Shown: positions 25,691-34,172 of the stretch, one piece after another
Layout: every line of letters begins with the position of its first letter
How positions within the stretch are numbered: position 1 is the stretch's first letter
Assembly: GCF_017948455.1 (NCBI RefSeq)
Contig: NZ_JAFFSU010000033.1
Location: 1 to 64,000, forward strand
Length of the DNA: 64,000 nt
From: Streptomyces sp. GESEQ-4
GTDB lineage: Bacteria; Actinomycetota; Actinomycetes; Streptomycetales; Streptomycetaceae
Reading direction: 5' to 3'
The notes under the pieces: generated by a model
Seen by the model: the letters and a program-made list of their open reading frames with translations, nothing else
Told to the model about the DNA's origin: nothing
Databases searched by the model: none
Program-made: the position numbers and the translations under genes

Positions 25691-26494
25691 ATGACGGACG
25701 ATGCCCCGGAACTGCGTGCTTCCGACGCCGATCGTGAACGAGTCGCCGAGGTGCTGCGGGACGCCCTGGCCGAGGGGCGGCTCGACATGACGGAGTTCGA
25801 GGAGCGGCTGGACGCGACGTACAAGGCACGGACGTACGGCGAACTGACGCCGATCACCCGTGACCTGCCCGCCGCAGGGGTGACCCCGCCGACCGTCGAC
25901 ATGCTCAAGAGGCCCGAGCAGGGCGGGAGTTGGGCCCAGCGGATCGTCGGCGGCGAGGGCTCGTCCACGTGGGCCGTCGCCGTGATGTCCGGCTTCCAGC
26001 GCAAGGGACGCTGGACCGTGCCCAGGCGGTTCAACTGCTTCGCCTTCTGGGGCGGCGGTGAGATCGATCTGCGCGAGGCGAACTTCGCGGACCGTGAGGT
26101 CGAGATCAACTGCATCGCGATCATGGGCGGGATGACGGTGATCGTGCCGCCAGGCGTCGAGGTCGTCGTCCGCGGGATCGGCGTCATGGGCGGCTTCGAC
26201 CAGGGCGAGGAGGGCGTGCTCGGGGACCCCGGGGCGCCTCGTGTGATCGTCACCGGGTTCGCCTTCTGGGGCGGCGTGGGTGTCGAGCGCAAGCTGACCC
26301 GGGCCGAGAAGCAGCGGTTGCGGGAGGAACGGCGGCAGGGGCGGTTGGACCGGAAGGCGTCGAAGCGGGAGCTGGCGGAGTCCTACCGGGACGACATCCA
26401 GGACGCTCATCGGCGGATGCTGGACGGGCATCGGAGCCTGATGCACGACCGGCATGAGGAGCGGCGGGAGCGGCGTCGGCGCGGGGAGGACTGA
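25691..26494 (+). CDS. DUF1707 / LiaF-like C-terminal domain protein
   Basis: This 267-aa protein begins with a DUF1707 domain (residues 8-60: ELRASDADRERVAEVLRDAL, then the GRLDMTEFEERLD motif), which resembles short SHOCT-type helices. A beta-rich middle (about 100-200), with repeated CFAFWGGGEIDL and NCIAIMGGMTVIVP strands, matches the C-terminal domain of LiaF-like cell-wall stress proteins. A very basic, Arg-rich coiled tail follows (200-267). No membrane helix is seen. ATG 25691 follows a TAGGCT box by seven bases and may be leaderless. Membrane-stress sensing is plausible but unproven. Confidence 0.88.
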   Translation: MTDDAPELRASDADRERVAEVLRDALAEGRLDMTEFEERLDATYKARTYGELTPITRDLPAAGVTPPTVDMLKRPEQGGSWAQRIVGGEGSSTWAVAVMSGFQRKGRWTVPRRFNCFAFWGGGEIDLREANFADREVEINCIAIMGGMTVIVPPGVEVVVRGIGVMGGFDQGEEGVLGDPGAPRVIVTGFAFWGGVGVERKLTRAEKQRLREERRQGRLDRKASKRELAESYRDDIQDAHRRMLDGHRSLMHDRHEERRERRRRGED

Positions 26495-26534
26495 GCCGGG
26501 GTCGCCAGTTGCCCGGCGTTGGCGTCGGCCGGGG

Positions 26535-26613
26535 GTGGGTCGCGCAGCCCGGCGCTTACGGGGTGCCGCCTGCGCCCACCCGTGCCGCCCCAGGCGGCAC
26601 GCATGCCCGCAGC
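26535..26613 (+). repeat. Dispersed intergenic repeat family B, copy 1
   Basis: This 79-bp element contains GGGTCGCGCAGCCCGGCGCT, GGTGCCGCCTGCGCCC and an inner inverted repeat GTGCCGCC/GGCGGCAC. It is about 95 percent identical by eye to the reverse complement of 30174-30252. It sits between convergent genes and could also act as a terminator. Confidence 0.85.
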
Positions 26614-26623
26614 AAGGGGGGAG

Positions 26624-27991
26624 CTACAGCTTGGCTGGTGCTCCGCCCTTCAAGTCGTCCAAGTTGAACGCGTCCGCTAGCCGCTCGTACCCCTTGTCGC
26701 TGGGGTGCAGATGGTCCCCGGAGTCGTAGTCGGGGCGGAACTTTCGGGGGTCGTACGGGTCTCGTACCGCTTCGTCGAAGTCGACGACCGCGTCGAAGAC
26801 GTGGCCCGCGCGGATCTCCGCGTTGATGGCCTGGCGCACGCTGTCCCGATCGGCGGAGTAGCCGATGTGTCCGCCGAACGGCATCAGCGTCGCCCCGATG
26901 ACCTTCAGCCCGCGCGCGTGGGCCTGCTGGACGAGGGCGCGCAGGCCGTCCAGGATCGCGTCGGGGTCGGCGTGGCCGCGGTTGCGGAGGATGTCGTTCA
27001 CGCCGAGGTCGATGATGACGACCTTGACGTTCGTGCGGCTGAGGACGTCACGGCCGAAGCGGCCGAGGCCGGCCTGGTTCTCGGCGGGGCGGCCGAACCC
27101 GTTGGCGAGGACCTGGTTCCCGCCGATGCCCTGGTTGACGACGCTGTAGCGCGGCACGTCGTCGCCGTCCTCGGCCGCCTCGCGCAGCCGGTCCGAAAGG
27201 AGGTCGGGCCAGCGGTTGTTGGCGCCCGTGGAGGAGCCGACGCCGTCGGTGAGCGAGTCGCCGAACGCGACGATCGTGCCGTTGGACTCGTTGCTGAGCA
27301 CGTCGAGGGCGGTCAGATAGCGCCAGTACTCGACCTGCTGGGTGTACGGGGCACCGGTGACGTCCTCGGTGAGGTCGCCCTGGGCGGCGTACGAGATCTG
27401 TCGTGAGCGCGGGTGGTAGGTGACCGGACCGGTCGCGGTGGGGGAGTACGTGGTGACCAGTACGTCGCTGTCGTGCGGGACAGTGATGCGGACGGCGTCG
27501 CTCATCGTCTGCTGGCCGGCCGGTACGACGACGCTGGTGCTGCCGTTGAAGGTCACCCTGCTCATCGTCCCGGGTGCCGCCGCCGCTGTGTCGTCGCCGG
27601 CCGCTATGGCGATGGACGCGTGCGTGATCGTCAGCGGGGACTGGCCGTAGAGGTTGGAGAGGGTGATCCGGGCGAAGGTGCCGCCCGCGCTCGTGTGCAC
27701 GACGTTGCGTACTGAACGGTTCGCCAGGCCCGTGATCTCCGTGCCGGGCTCGGCGCCGACCGGGGACGCGGACCAGGTGCCGACCCAGGTACCGGTGGAG
27801 GCGGGCTCGGCGGGGCTGCGCGGGGTACGGGACCCGGCGAGGTTCTCCTTGCTGCCGCCGCTGCCGTCACCGGCGGCGACGCCGACGTATATGGCAGCGG
27901 ACATTGCCACGATCAGGGCGACGATCGCGGCAAGCAAGGCGCCGTGCTTTGTGGGGGAGGCCCCCAAACCCCCCACGGTCTTCCTGGCCAT
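26624..27991 (-). CDS. Secreted SGNH/GDSL-family hydrolase
   Basis: This 455-aa protein has an N-terminal membrane/signal helix (about residues 17-40) and is expected outside the cell. After a beta-rich segment comes the SGNH catalytic domain: VAFGDSLTDGVGSS near residue 245 with the nucleophilic Ser, GIGGNQVL (Gly block), LGVNDI (Asn block), and SGDHLHPSDKGY near the C-terminus with the Asp/His pair. The family includes esterases, lipases and rhamnogalacturonan acetylesterases; substrate unknown. A GAGGAG ribosome binding site precedes ATG 27991. It is divergent from DUF445. Confidence 0.93.
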   Translation of the reverse strand: MARKTVGGLGASPTKHGALLAAIVALIVAMSAAIYVGVAAGDGSGGSKENLAGSRTPRSPAEPASTGTWVGTWSASPVGAEPGTEITGLANRSVRNVVHTSAGGTFARITLSNLYGQSPLTITHASIAIAAGDDTAAAAPGTMSRVTFNGSTSVVVPAGQQTMSDAVRITVPHDSDVLVTTYSPTATGPVTYHPRSRQISYAAQGDLTEDVTGAPYTQQVEYWRYLTALDVLSNESNGTIVAFGDSLTDGVGSSTGANNRWPDLLSDRLREAAEDGDDVPRYSVVNQGIGGNQVLANGFGRPAENQAGLGRFGRDVLSRTNVKVVIIDLGVNDILRNRGHADPDAILDGLRALVQQAHARGLKVIGATLMPFGGHIGYSADRDSVRQAINAEIRAGHVFDAVVDFDEAVRDPYDPRKFRPDYDSGDHLHPSDKGYERLADAFNLDDLKGGAPAKL

Positions 27992-28181
27992 GCGGTGCGT
28001 GCTCCTCGGGTGGGTTGGGAGCCCGAGGCTCCGATGTGATCATCACCCATGATGAGGCATGGGTAGGGAGGTAGTGGAACAGACCCCCCGTTCCGCCACC
28101 CTGATTTCTCCCTGATGTTCCCTCGCCCGTACAGACGGCGGGAACTCTTGTTCCGTTCCAGGAGTCGGTCAGGAAGGGACA

Positions 28182-29513
28182 ATGAGAAGTACGAGGGGCC
28201 GCGAACGGGTGGAGTGGATGGAACGTACCAAACCTGACGAACCGCGCGCGATGACGACGTTCAGCGCCGCGGACGAGGAGAAGCAGCGCGGGGTGCGCCG
28301 TATGAAGCTCACCGCTGCCGGGCTGCTGCTGTTCGTGGCGGTGGTGTACATCCTGGCCAAGTGGGCCGCGGGCGAGGGCGCCGGTCCCTGGGCGGGGTAT
28401 GTCGCCGCGGCCGCCGAGGCGGGCATGGTCGGTGCGCTCGCCGACTGGTTCGCCGTGACCGCTCTCTTCCGGCGCCCGCTCGGGCTGCCCATTCCGCACA
28501 CCGCGATCATCCCGACGAAGAAGGACCAGCTGGGCGTCTCCCTGGGGGAGTTCGTCGGCGAGAACTTCCTCTCCCAGGACGTCGTACGGCAGCGGCTGCG
28601 GGCCGTCGGGATCGGGAGCCGGCTGGGCGCGTGGCTCGCGGAACCGGAACATGCCGACCGGGTGACCGCCGAGCTGTCGGCCGCTCTGCGGGGTGCGTTG
28701 ACCGTGTTGCGGGACTCCGATGTGCAGGCCGTGGTGGGGGAGGCGATCACGCGGCGGGCCGACGCGCAGGAGATAGCGCCCGGTATCGGGAAGATGCTGG
28801 AGAAGGTCGTCGCCGACGGGGGGCACAGGAGGGTCGTCGATCTTGTCGTCACGCGTGCGCACGACTGGCTCGTGCTGCATGACGAGCAGGTCATGGACGC
28901 GGTGGAGGGCGGGGCTCCTGGGTGGACGCCGCGGTTCGTCGACAAGAGGATCGGTGAGCGGGTCTACAAGGAGCTGCTGCGGTTCGTGACCGAGATGCGG
29001 GACATGCCGTCCCATCCGGCGCGGGGTGCGCTCGACCGGTTCCTCACCGACTTCGCGTCCGACCTCCAGTCCGACACGGACACGCGCGCGCGTGTCGAGC
29101 GGCTGAAGGGGGAGGTGCTCGGGCGGGGCGAGGTCCAGGACCTGATCGCGTCCGCCTGGACCGCCGTACGCTCCATGATCGTCTCGGCGGCCGAGGACGA
29201 GCGCAGCGAGCTACGGCTCCGGGTGCGGGCCTCGCTGCTGTCCCTCGGGGCGCGGATGGCGGACGAGTCCCGGCTGCAGGGCAAGGTCGACAGCTGGGTG
29301 GAGGGGGCCGCGGTGTACGTCGTCTCCACGTACCGCAAGGAGATCACCTCCCTGATCACCGACACGGTCGCCGGGTGGGACGCGGAGCACACGACGCGGA
29401 AGATCGAGGCGAACATCGGGCGCGATCTGCAGTTCATCCGGATCAACGGCACGGTGGTGGGGTCGTTGGCGGGGCTGCTGATCTACACGTTGACGCGGGT
29501 GGTCGGGGCGTAG
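28182..29513 (+). CDS. DUF445 family membrane protein
   Basis: This 443-aa protein has a short N-terminal region, a membrane helix near residues 41-62, a signature AAAEAGMVGALADWFAVTALF, a long helical domain and a final hydrophobic segment VVGSLAGLLIYTL. This is the canonical DUF445 architecture, of unknown function. ATG 28182 has AGGAAGGG immediately upstream; ATG 28218 is a possible later start. The stop codon abuts repeat A copy 3. Confidence 0.9.
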   Translation: MRSTRGRERVEWMERTKPDEPRAMTTFSAADEEKQRGVRRMKLTAAGLLLFVAVVYILAKWAAGEGAGPWAGYVAAAAEAGMVGALADWFAVTALFRRPLGLPIPHTAIIPTKKDQLGVSLGEFVGENFLSQDVVRQRLRAVGIGSRLGAWLAEPEHADRVTAELSAALRGALTVLRDSDVQAVVGEAITRRADAQEIAPGIGKMLEKVVADGGHRRVVDLVVTRAHDWLVLHDEQVMDAVEGGAPGWTPRFVDKRIGERVYKELLRFVTEMRDMPSHPARGALDRFLTDFASDLQSDTDTRARVERLKGEVLGRGEVQDLIASAWTAVRSMIVSAAEDERSELRLRVRASLLSLGARMADESRLQGKVDSWVEGAAVYVVSTYRKEITSLITDTVAGWDAEHTTRKIEANIGRDLQFIRINGTVVGSLAGLLIYTLTRVVGA

Positions 29514-29631
29514 CGCTCCGCTGAAAGCGCCGCGATGGGCACGTCGGTCCGCTGCGGCGCCGTTGTGGCTGGGCGCGCCCACGCGGCGGAGCCGCATATT
29601 GATACAGCCCCGCGCCCCTTCGGGGCGCTAT
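29513..29631 (+). repeat. Dispersed intergenic repeat family A, copy 3
   Basis: It begins GCGCTCCGCTGAAA directly at the DUF445 stop and ends with the hairpin GCGCCCC-TTC-GGGGCGC (29612-29628). It matches copy 1 (5135-5252) with only scattered substitutions over about 118 bp. Confidence 0.88.
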
Positions 29632-29712
29632 GGGACCGCAGCCGACCTGCTTAAGTACGTCTGAGTACGCGTACTCTGTCGAACGCCGGTCCGGGGGAGA
29701 ACCCTCGTATGC

Positions 29713-30174
29713 ATGACCGAGAAGACCGAGAAGCTGCTGAGCCCTCTGCGGACGTGCTCCTGGCCGGAACGCTGGCTGACCCGCGCGCTCGGCGCGGGGC
29801 TCGCCGCGGCGGCGTACCTGGTCTGCATCCCGTGGGACCTGCGCAACCGCGTCGAAACTCCGGGCTCTGTCAATGAGACGACGCCTGTGACGGGCGTGGG
29901 CGTGATCCTCCTGGCCGTCGCCCTGCTGCTCCTGGCGGCGTACTTCGGCCACCGCGACGACCTGGCCTGGCCCCTGCTCCTGGTCGCCGCCCCGCCCGTC
30001 ACCCTGATGTACATCTCCCTGCGCACCCACCCCGGCCCCCCGGACGGCTTCGCCGGCGCCTGGCCGCTGGCCTGGGCCTTCTTCACCCTGGTGATAGCGG
30101 CGGGGGTGCTGATCGCGGCGACGGTGGGCCGGGCGTTCCGCCGGGACGGGGAGGACTGGGCGCCTCCGCTGTAG
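29713..30174 (+). CDS. Membrane protein of unknown function
   Basis: This 153-aa protein has four hydrophobic segments (about residues 24-42, 62-80, 84-104 and 119-140) and charged termini; the C-terminal tail RRDGEDWAPPL is cytoplasmic or exposed. No family motif is recognised. ATG 29713 lies after GGGGGAGA at a rather long distance. Its stop codon abuts repeat B copy 2. Four transmembrane helices with sensible composition support it as a real gene. Confidence 0.72.
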   Translation: MTEKTEKLLSPLRTCSWPERWLTRALGAGLAAAAYLVCIPWDLRNRVETPGSVNETTPVTGVGVILLAVALLLLAAYFGHRDDLAWPLLLVAAPPVTLMYISLRTHPGPPDGFAGAWPLAWAFFTLVIAAGVLIAATVGRAFRRDGEDWAPPL

Positions 30175-30252
30175 CTGCGGGCATTCGTGCCGCCTGGGGC
30201 GGCACGGGTGGGCGCAGGCGGCACCCCGTCAGCGCCGGGCCGCGCGACCCAC
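30174..30252 (-). repeat. Dispersed intergenic repeat family B, copy 2 (reverse orientation)
   Basis: It begins at the stop codon of the preceding membrane-protein gene with GCTGCGGGCATTCGTGCC and ends with CGCGCGACCCAC. It is the reverse complement of 26535-26613 with few differences. Confidence 0.85.
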
Positions 30253-30278
30253 CCCACGCCAGCCACCGTGCCGGGTAC

Positions 30279-31751
30279 CTACTGGCTCCGCCGGACCCGG
30301 TCACGCCGACGCATGAACAGCACGCCCCCGGCAACCGCGGCGACCCCCGCCGCGGCGGTCCAGCCGACGACCTCGTTGGAGCCCGTGGCCGCGAGATCCC
30401 CGTCGGAGGCGACAGGCGACGCGGATGACGGGGCCGATCCCTGCGGACGGGGATCCGAGCCACCCGCGGGAGCAGACGCGGAAGGGGACGCCGTAGCCGA
30501 CGGGGACGGGCTAGGGGACGCCGACGTGTCCTCGGACCTGTCCCGCGTGAACGCCAACGTACCGAAGCCCAGTTGGTCGAACCCCCCGCTGTTGGGCCCG
30601 TAGTCCCCGCCCCCACCCTCCGGCGCGGACTTCGCGGCGGCCTGGGTGAGGTAGGACGCGGACATGCCCCGCCGCTTGGTGTAGTGGTTGGCGATCATCG
30701 CCCAGATCGGACGGGTGGACGCGGGATCGACGGGCGCGGCCTCAGTCACGGTCTCACGGCCCGACCACCCGTTGATGGCGCCCTTGTCCCGAGTGTTCGC
30801 GGTGTAGGGAACGTCGCCGCCCATGCTCCACTTGGCGACGTACTGCGCGCCCTTGAAGAACCGGTTGTCGTCGTAGCCGTACAGGTCGATCCCCTGGTTC
30901 CACGCCATCTCGCAGAACGTGCCCATCAGGCCGACACCGAGCAGCGCGTGCCCCTGGTCGCGGCCCGCCTCCAGCCACTCCGCGAGCCCGTCGTCGTACA
31001 CGACGGGGATGGCGTTCTTGATGGAGCCGAGCCCCTCGCCGTGCTTGAAGTACTCGACGGCGCGGGCGACTTGGGCCTTGTCGTCGCAGAAGATGCCGGT
31101 GGCCAGGACGCAGCACATGGCGGTGAGGTCCCAGTTGGTCCAGTAGTTGGAGATGACGGCGCCGTTGTGCCGGACCAGGAAGTCGTCGCTGACCGTTCCG
31201 AAGACGGTGGACAGCATCTCCTGGGCCCGGGCGAGCTCGAAGTCGGGGTGGTCGCGGACGAGTTCGGCGGCGTTGGCGAACTGGTAGCCGTAGAGGCCGG
31301 CGGCCAGGAAGCGGTCGGCGTTGCCCCCGAGCGCGGTGAGCTCGGCCGACCAGGCGTTCAGGATCGCCACGGCGGTGTCGAGGTGCGCTTCGTCGCCGCT
31401 GATGTGGCCGCGCAGGGCGTTCTGGTAGGCGGCGTGGATGTCGTTGTAGAGGGTCGCGTAGTTCTGGCCCTCGCCGCCGCGGACGACGGTGGCCAGCGGG
31501 TTGGCCGTCCAGCCGCTCTGCGCGTGACGGTTGGCGGTCAGCTTGGCGAACCCGGCGGTGTAGGGCGCGGCGCCCGCCTTCACCTTGGCCGCCATACGGG
31601 CCAGGTCGGTACGGGTGTGCAGGAGGCCGGGGTGCGCGTAGGCGCCGGCCGCCGCTGCGGGGGTGGGGATCGCGGCCGTACCGATACCGACCGCTCCGGC
31701 TGCCACGCCCGTGGCCTTGAGCATGCTCCGGCGGCTGATCTGTCGTGTCAC
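30279..31751 (-). CDS. Tat-exported, sortase-anchored alginate lyase family protein
   Basis: This 490-aa extracellular protein of the alginate-lyase superfamily has an (alpha/alpha) toroid look. GTG 31751 is preferred over ATG 31760 because GAGGA lies nine bases before it. A twin-arginine signal is at about residues 7-12 (RRSMLK) with an Ala cleavage region near AAAAGAY. The catalytic domain runs to about 400 with the typical NYWTNWDLTAMCCVLATG segment. A Ser/Pro/Ala linker leads to LAATG (453-457), a hydrophobic helix and a basic tail, which is a class E sortase cell-wall sorting signal. It is therefore displayed covalently on the wall. Polysaccharide substrate unknown. Confidence 0.9.
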   Translation of the reverse strand: MTRQISRRSMLKATGVAAGAVGIGTAAIPTPAAAAGAYAHPGLLHTRTDLARMAAKVKAGAAPYTAGFAKLTANRHAQSGWTANPLATVVRGGEGQNYATLYNDIHAAYQNALRGHISGDEAHLDTAVAILNAWSAELTALGGNADRFLAAGLYGYQFANAAELVRDHPDFELARAQEMLSTVFGTVSDDFLVRHNGAVISNYWTNWDLTAMCCVLATGIFCDDKAQVARAVEYFKHGEGLGSIKNAIPVVYDDGLAEWLEAGRDQGHALLGVGLMGTFCEMAWNQGIDLYGYDDNRFFKGAQYVAKWSMGGDVPYTANTRDKGAINGWSGRETVTEAAPVDPASTRPIWAMIANHYTKRRGMSASYLTQAAAKSAPEGGGGDYGPNSGGFDQLGFGTLAFTRDRSEDTSASPSPSPSATASPSASAPAGGSDPRPQGSAPSSASPVASDGDLAATGSNEVVGWTAAAGVAAVAGGVLFMRRRDRVRRSQ

Positions 31752-31852
31752 GTGACTCATTCCTCGCGTGCCTGCGGCTGGGGACGGTCAGGAGACGGGA
31801 GGAGACTGTGGGGAATAACAGAAAACCGACGCCGATGAGGAGCCAGCGTCCG

Positions 31853-32210
31853 ATGACCATTCGCAGGATCGTCCCCAACGTGCAGGTCGCGTCCGAGGAA
31901 GCGATGAAGGCCGGCGGTGATTTCTACGGTCTTCTCGGCTTCGAGGAGGTCATGAACATGGGCTGGGTGGTGACGCTCGCGTCCCCCGCCAACCCCACCG
32001 CCCAGATCAGCCTCTTCACCGAGGAGCGCACCGCACCCGTCGTCTCCGACCTGAGCGTGGAGGTGGACGACGTCGACGCGGTGTACGCGCGTGGCGGCCT
32101 CGGGCGCGGAGATCGTACGGGAGCCGCGGGACGAGGAGTGGGGCGTACGACGCTTCTTCGTCCGGGATCCGAACGGGCGGGTAGTGAATGTACTGAGTCA
32201 CCAGGCCTAG
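31853..32210 (+). pseudogene. Frameshifted VOC (glyoxalase/bleomycin-resistance) family gene
   Basis: ATG 31853 begins MTIRRIVPNVQVASEEAMKA and a VOC domain runs in frame as far as SVEVDDVDAVYAR (about 32090). The natural continuation, VAASGAEIVREPRDEEWGVR then RFFVRDPNGRVVNVLSHQ to TAG 32210, is in another frame. One surplus base, or two missing bases, near 32087-32092 explains the break. With it repaired the protein would have about 118 aa, normal for the family. It may be a pseudogene or a sequencing error. Confidence 0.75.
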
Positions 32211-32259
32211 CCACCTTCACTGACGTCGCTGACGTCGCACGCTCAGGAGCCCTTCACCC

Positions 32260-33552
32260 ATGACCCACCCCGCACGCCGCCCCCTCCCCGACCGCGCCCA
32301 GCGCCCTCCGATGGGCTGGAACAGCTGGGACTGCTACGGCACCACCGTCACCGAGGAAGAGGTCCTCGCCAACGCGGAGTTCATGCGCGAGCATCTGCTG
32401 CCGCACGGCTGGGACACCGTCGTCGTGGACATCCAGTGGTACGAGCCCACAGCCCGCGCCCACGGCTACAACCCCGACGCCCCCCTCGTCCTCGACGCCC
32501 ACGGCCGTCAACTCCCCGCCCCGAACCGGTTCCCGTCCGCGGCCGACGGCGCCGGATTCGGGCCGCTCGCCGAGCGTGTGCACCGACTGGGCCTGCGTTT
32601 CGGCCTGCACATCATGCGCGGCATCCCGCGCCGCGCCGTCGCCGCCCGGCTGCCCGTCGCGGGCACCGGCTTCACCGCCGACGAGATCGCCGACACCGGC
32701 TCCGTATGCCCGTGGAACAGCGACAACTACGGCCTCGATCACGACCACCCGGGCGCCCAGGCGTACTACGACAGCCAGGTCGCCCAATTCGCCCGCTGGG
32801 GCGTCGACTTCATCAAGGCCGACGACATGCTCTTCCCGTACCACGAGCGGGAGATCTCCGCCTACGCCGAGGCCATCGCCCGCAGCGGCCGGCCCATCGA
32901 GCTGAGCCTGTCACCCGGTACGGACGTCTCCCTCGCCCACCTCGGCCATCTGCGGGAGACGGCCACGATGTGGCGTGTCTGCGACGACCTGTGGGACCGG
33001 TGGGAGGACGTGGAGGCACAGTTCGGCCGGATGGCCAGGTGGGCACCCTGGCAGGACGAACGCGGCTGGGCCGACGCCGACATGCTGCCGCTCGGCCGCG
33101 TCGGCATCCGCGCCGAGCGGGGCGAGGACCGCCTGTGCCGTCTCACCCGCGACGAGCAGATCAGCCTGCTGAGCCTGTGGCTGATCTCCCGTTCGCCGCT
33201 GATGATGGGCGGCGATCTGCCCACCAGCCCGGCTCAGACCATCGCCCTGCTCACGAACGACGAGGCGCTCGACGTGCTGTGGCACAGCAGGGGCAACCGC
33301 GAGGTGCTGCGGGAGAGGGACCTCGTGCTGTGGACCGCCGACGACACCGACGGACGTACGCGCTACGCGGCCGTGTTCTCGCTGGCCGACAGCCCCGAGA
33401 AGGTCACCGTGCCGCTCGGCTCCATAGGCGCCCGGCCCGCCGACTGCATCCGCGAACTGTGGACCCACACGGACATCACCCACGACGGCCACAGCCTCCA
33501 CGCGGAGCTGCCGGCGCATGGCTCGGCCCTGTACCGCCTCACCCCGCCGTGA
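32260..33552 (+). CDS. Glycoside hydrolase family 27 alpha-galactosidase-like enzyme
   Basis: This 430-aa TIM-barrel glycosidase has the RPPMGWNSWDCYG start typical of GH27. The nucleophile is predicted as Asp188 in FIKADDM and the acid/base as Asp242 or Asp243 in WRVCDDLWDRW, followed by the DADMLPLG motif. No signal peptide is present, so it should act inside the cell on imported oligosaccharides. AGGAG precedes ATG 32260. It follows the frameshifted VOC gene by 50 bp and ends convergently only one base from a minus-strand gene. Alpha-galactosidase and alpha-N-acetylgalactosaminidase both occur in this family. Confidence 0.92.
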   Translation: MTHPARRPLPDRAQRPPMGWNSWDCYGTTVTEEEVLANAEFMREHLLPHGWDTVVVDIQWYEPTARAHGYNPDAPLVLDAHGRQLPAPNRFPSAADGAGFGPLAERVHRLGLRFGLHIMRGIPRRAVAARLPVAGTGFTADEIADTGSVCPWNSDNYGLDHDHPGAQAYYDSQVAQFARWGVDFIKADDMLFPYHEREISAYAEAIARSGRPIELSLSPGTDVSLAHLGHLRETATMWRVCDDLWDRWEDVEAQFGRMARWAPWQDERGWADADMLPLGRVGIRAERGEDRLCRLTRDEQISLLSLWLISRSPLMMGGDLPTSPAQTIALLTNDEALDVLWHSRGNREVLRERDLVLWTADDTDGRTRYAAVFSLADSPEKVTVPLGSIGARPADCIRELWTHTDITHDGHSLHAELPAHGSALYRLTPP

Positions 33553-33553
33553 C

Positions 33554-33856
33554 TCAGCCCCGCCGGTCCGCGACCGCCCACGACGCGAGGGCCACGGCAC
33601 CCGCGACACCGAAAACGGCAGGCCAGGCGCCCACCTTCTTCGCGAGCGGGTGGGAACCGGCGAAACCGGCGACATACGCGGCCGTCAGCGCGCCGGCGGC
33701 CTTCCCGCCGGCCTGCTGCCGCCACTGCCGGGCGGCCGCGGCCCCCGCGACGACCAGTACCGCACCGCCCAGCTCCCGCTTCCTGGTCCACCGCGCCACG
33801 CCGTACCCACCGACGAGCCCGCTCGCGGCGACCACCGCACTGGGCACCTTCGCCAT
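33554..33856 (-). CDS. Small membrane protein of unknown function
   Basis: This 100-aa protein starts MAKVPSAVVAASGLVGGYGV at ATG 33856, which is preceded by GGAGG at a five-base spacing; a TTG four codons earlier overlaps that element. Glycine/alanine-rich hydrophobic stretches cover about residues 7-20, 28-44, 55-70 and 80-96, so several short membrane segments are likely. Its stop is one base from the GH27 stop. It is a recognisable streptomycete type of small integral protein without known function. Confidence 0.72.
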   Translation of the reverse strand: MAKVPSAVVAASGLVGGYGVARWTRKRELGGAVLVVAGAAAARQWRQQAGGKAAGALTAAYVAGFAGSHPLAKKVGAWPAVFGVAGAVALASWAVADRRG

Positions 33857-33931
33857 GCCTGCCTCCAACCGCCCAACCGCTCACGACCGATACACAGCGA
33901 GGCTAACCCGCACGCTGCGTGAACAGCTGAA

Positions 33932-33975
33932 CCTGAGTCGAGGCTTGTCAAGTTTTCTCCCGGAAGCTATATAAG
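33932..33975 (+). promoter_or_regulatory. Heat-shock-type promoter with degenerate HAIR operator
   Basis: CCTGAGT-N7-TGTCAAG (33932-33952) resembles the HspR operator CTTGAGT-N7-ACTCAAG. It overlaps a good housekeeping promoter: TTGTCA (33945-33950), 17 bases, TATATA (33968-33973). It lies 48 bp upstream of the Hsp20 remnant. Confidence 0.6.
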
Positions 33976-34022
33976 AAGCCGTAGGGCATCGCACCCGCAG
34001 CGCCTGATGAGAGAAGTGACCC

Positions 34023-34172
34023 GTGATGCTCATGCGCACCGACTCCTTCCGCGAGTTCGATCGCCTCGCGCAGCAGGTCTTCGGTGACAGCCGCCCCGCG
34101 ATGGCGATGGACGCCTACCGCTCCGGGGACGACTTCATCGTCCACTTCGACCTGCGCAGAGGACCCGTTTGA
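34023..34172 (+). pseudogene. N-terminal remnant of an Hsp20 small heat-shock protein
   Basis: A 49-codon frame starting at GTG 34023 reads MLMRTDSFREFDRLAQQVFG, then PAMAMDAYRSGDDFIVHFDL and stops at TGA 34172. This is the conserved start of streptomycete Hsp18/Hsp20 proteins; the alpha-crystallin domain that should follow is gone. The stop overlaps the start codon of the following hydrolase (TTTGA with TTG 34169), so the remnant may now act as a translated leader for that gene. Its upstream heat-shock-like promoter is still present. Confidence 0.8.
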
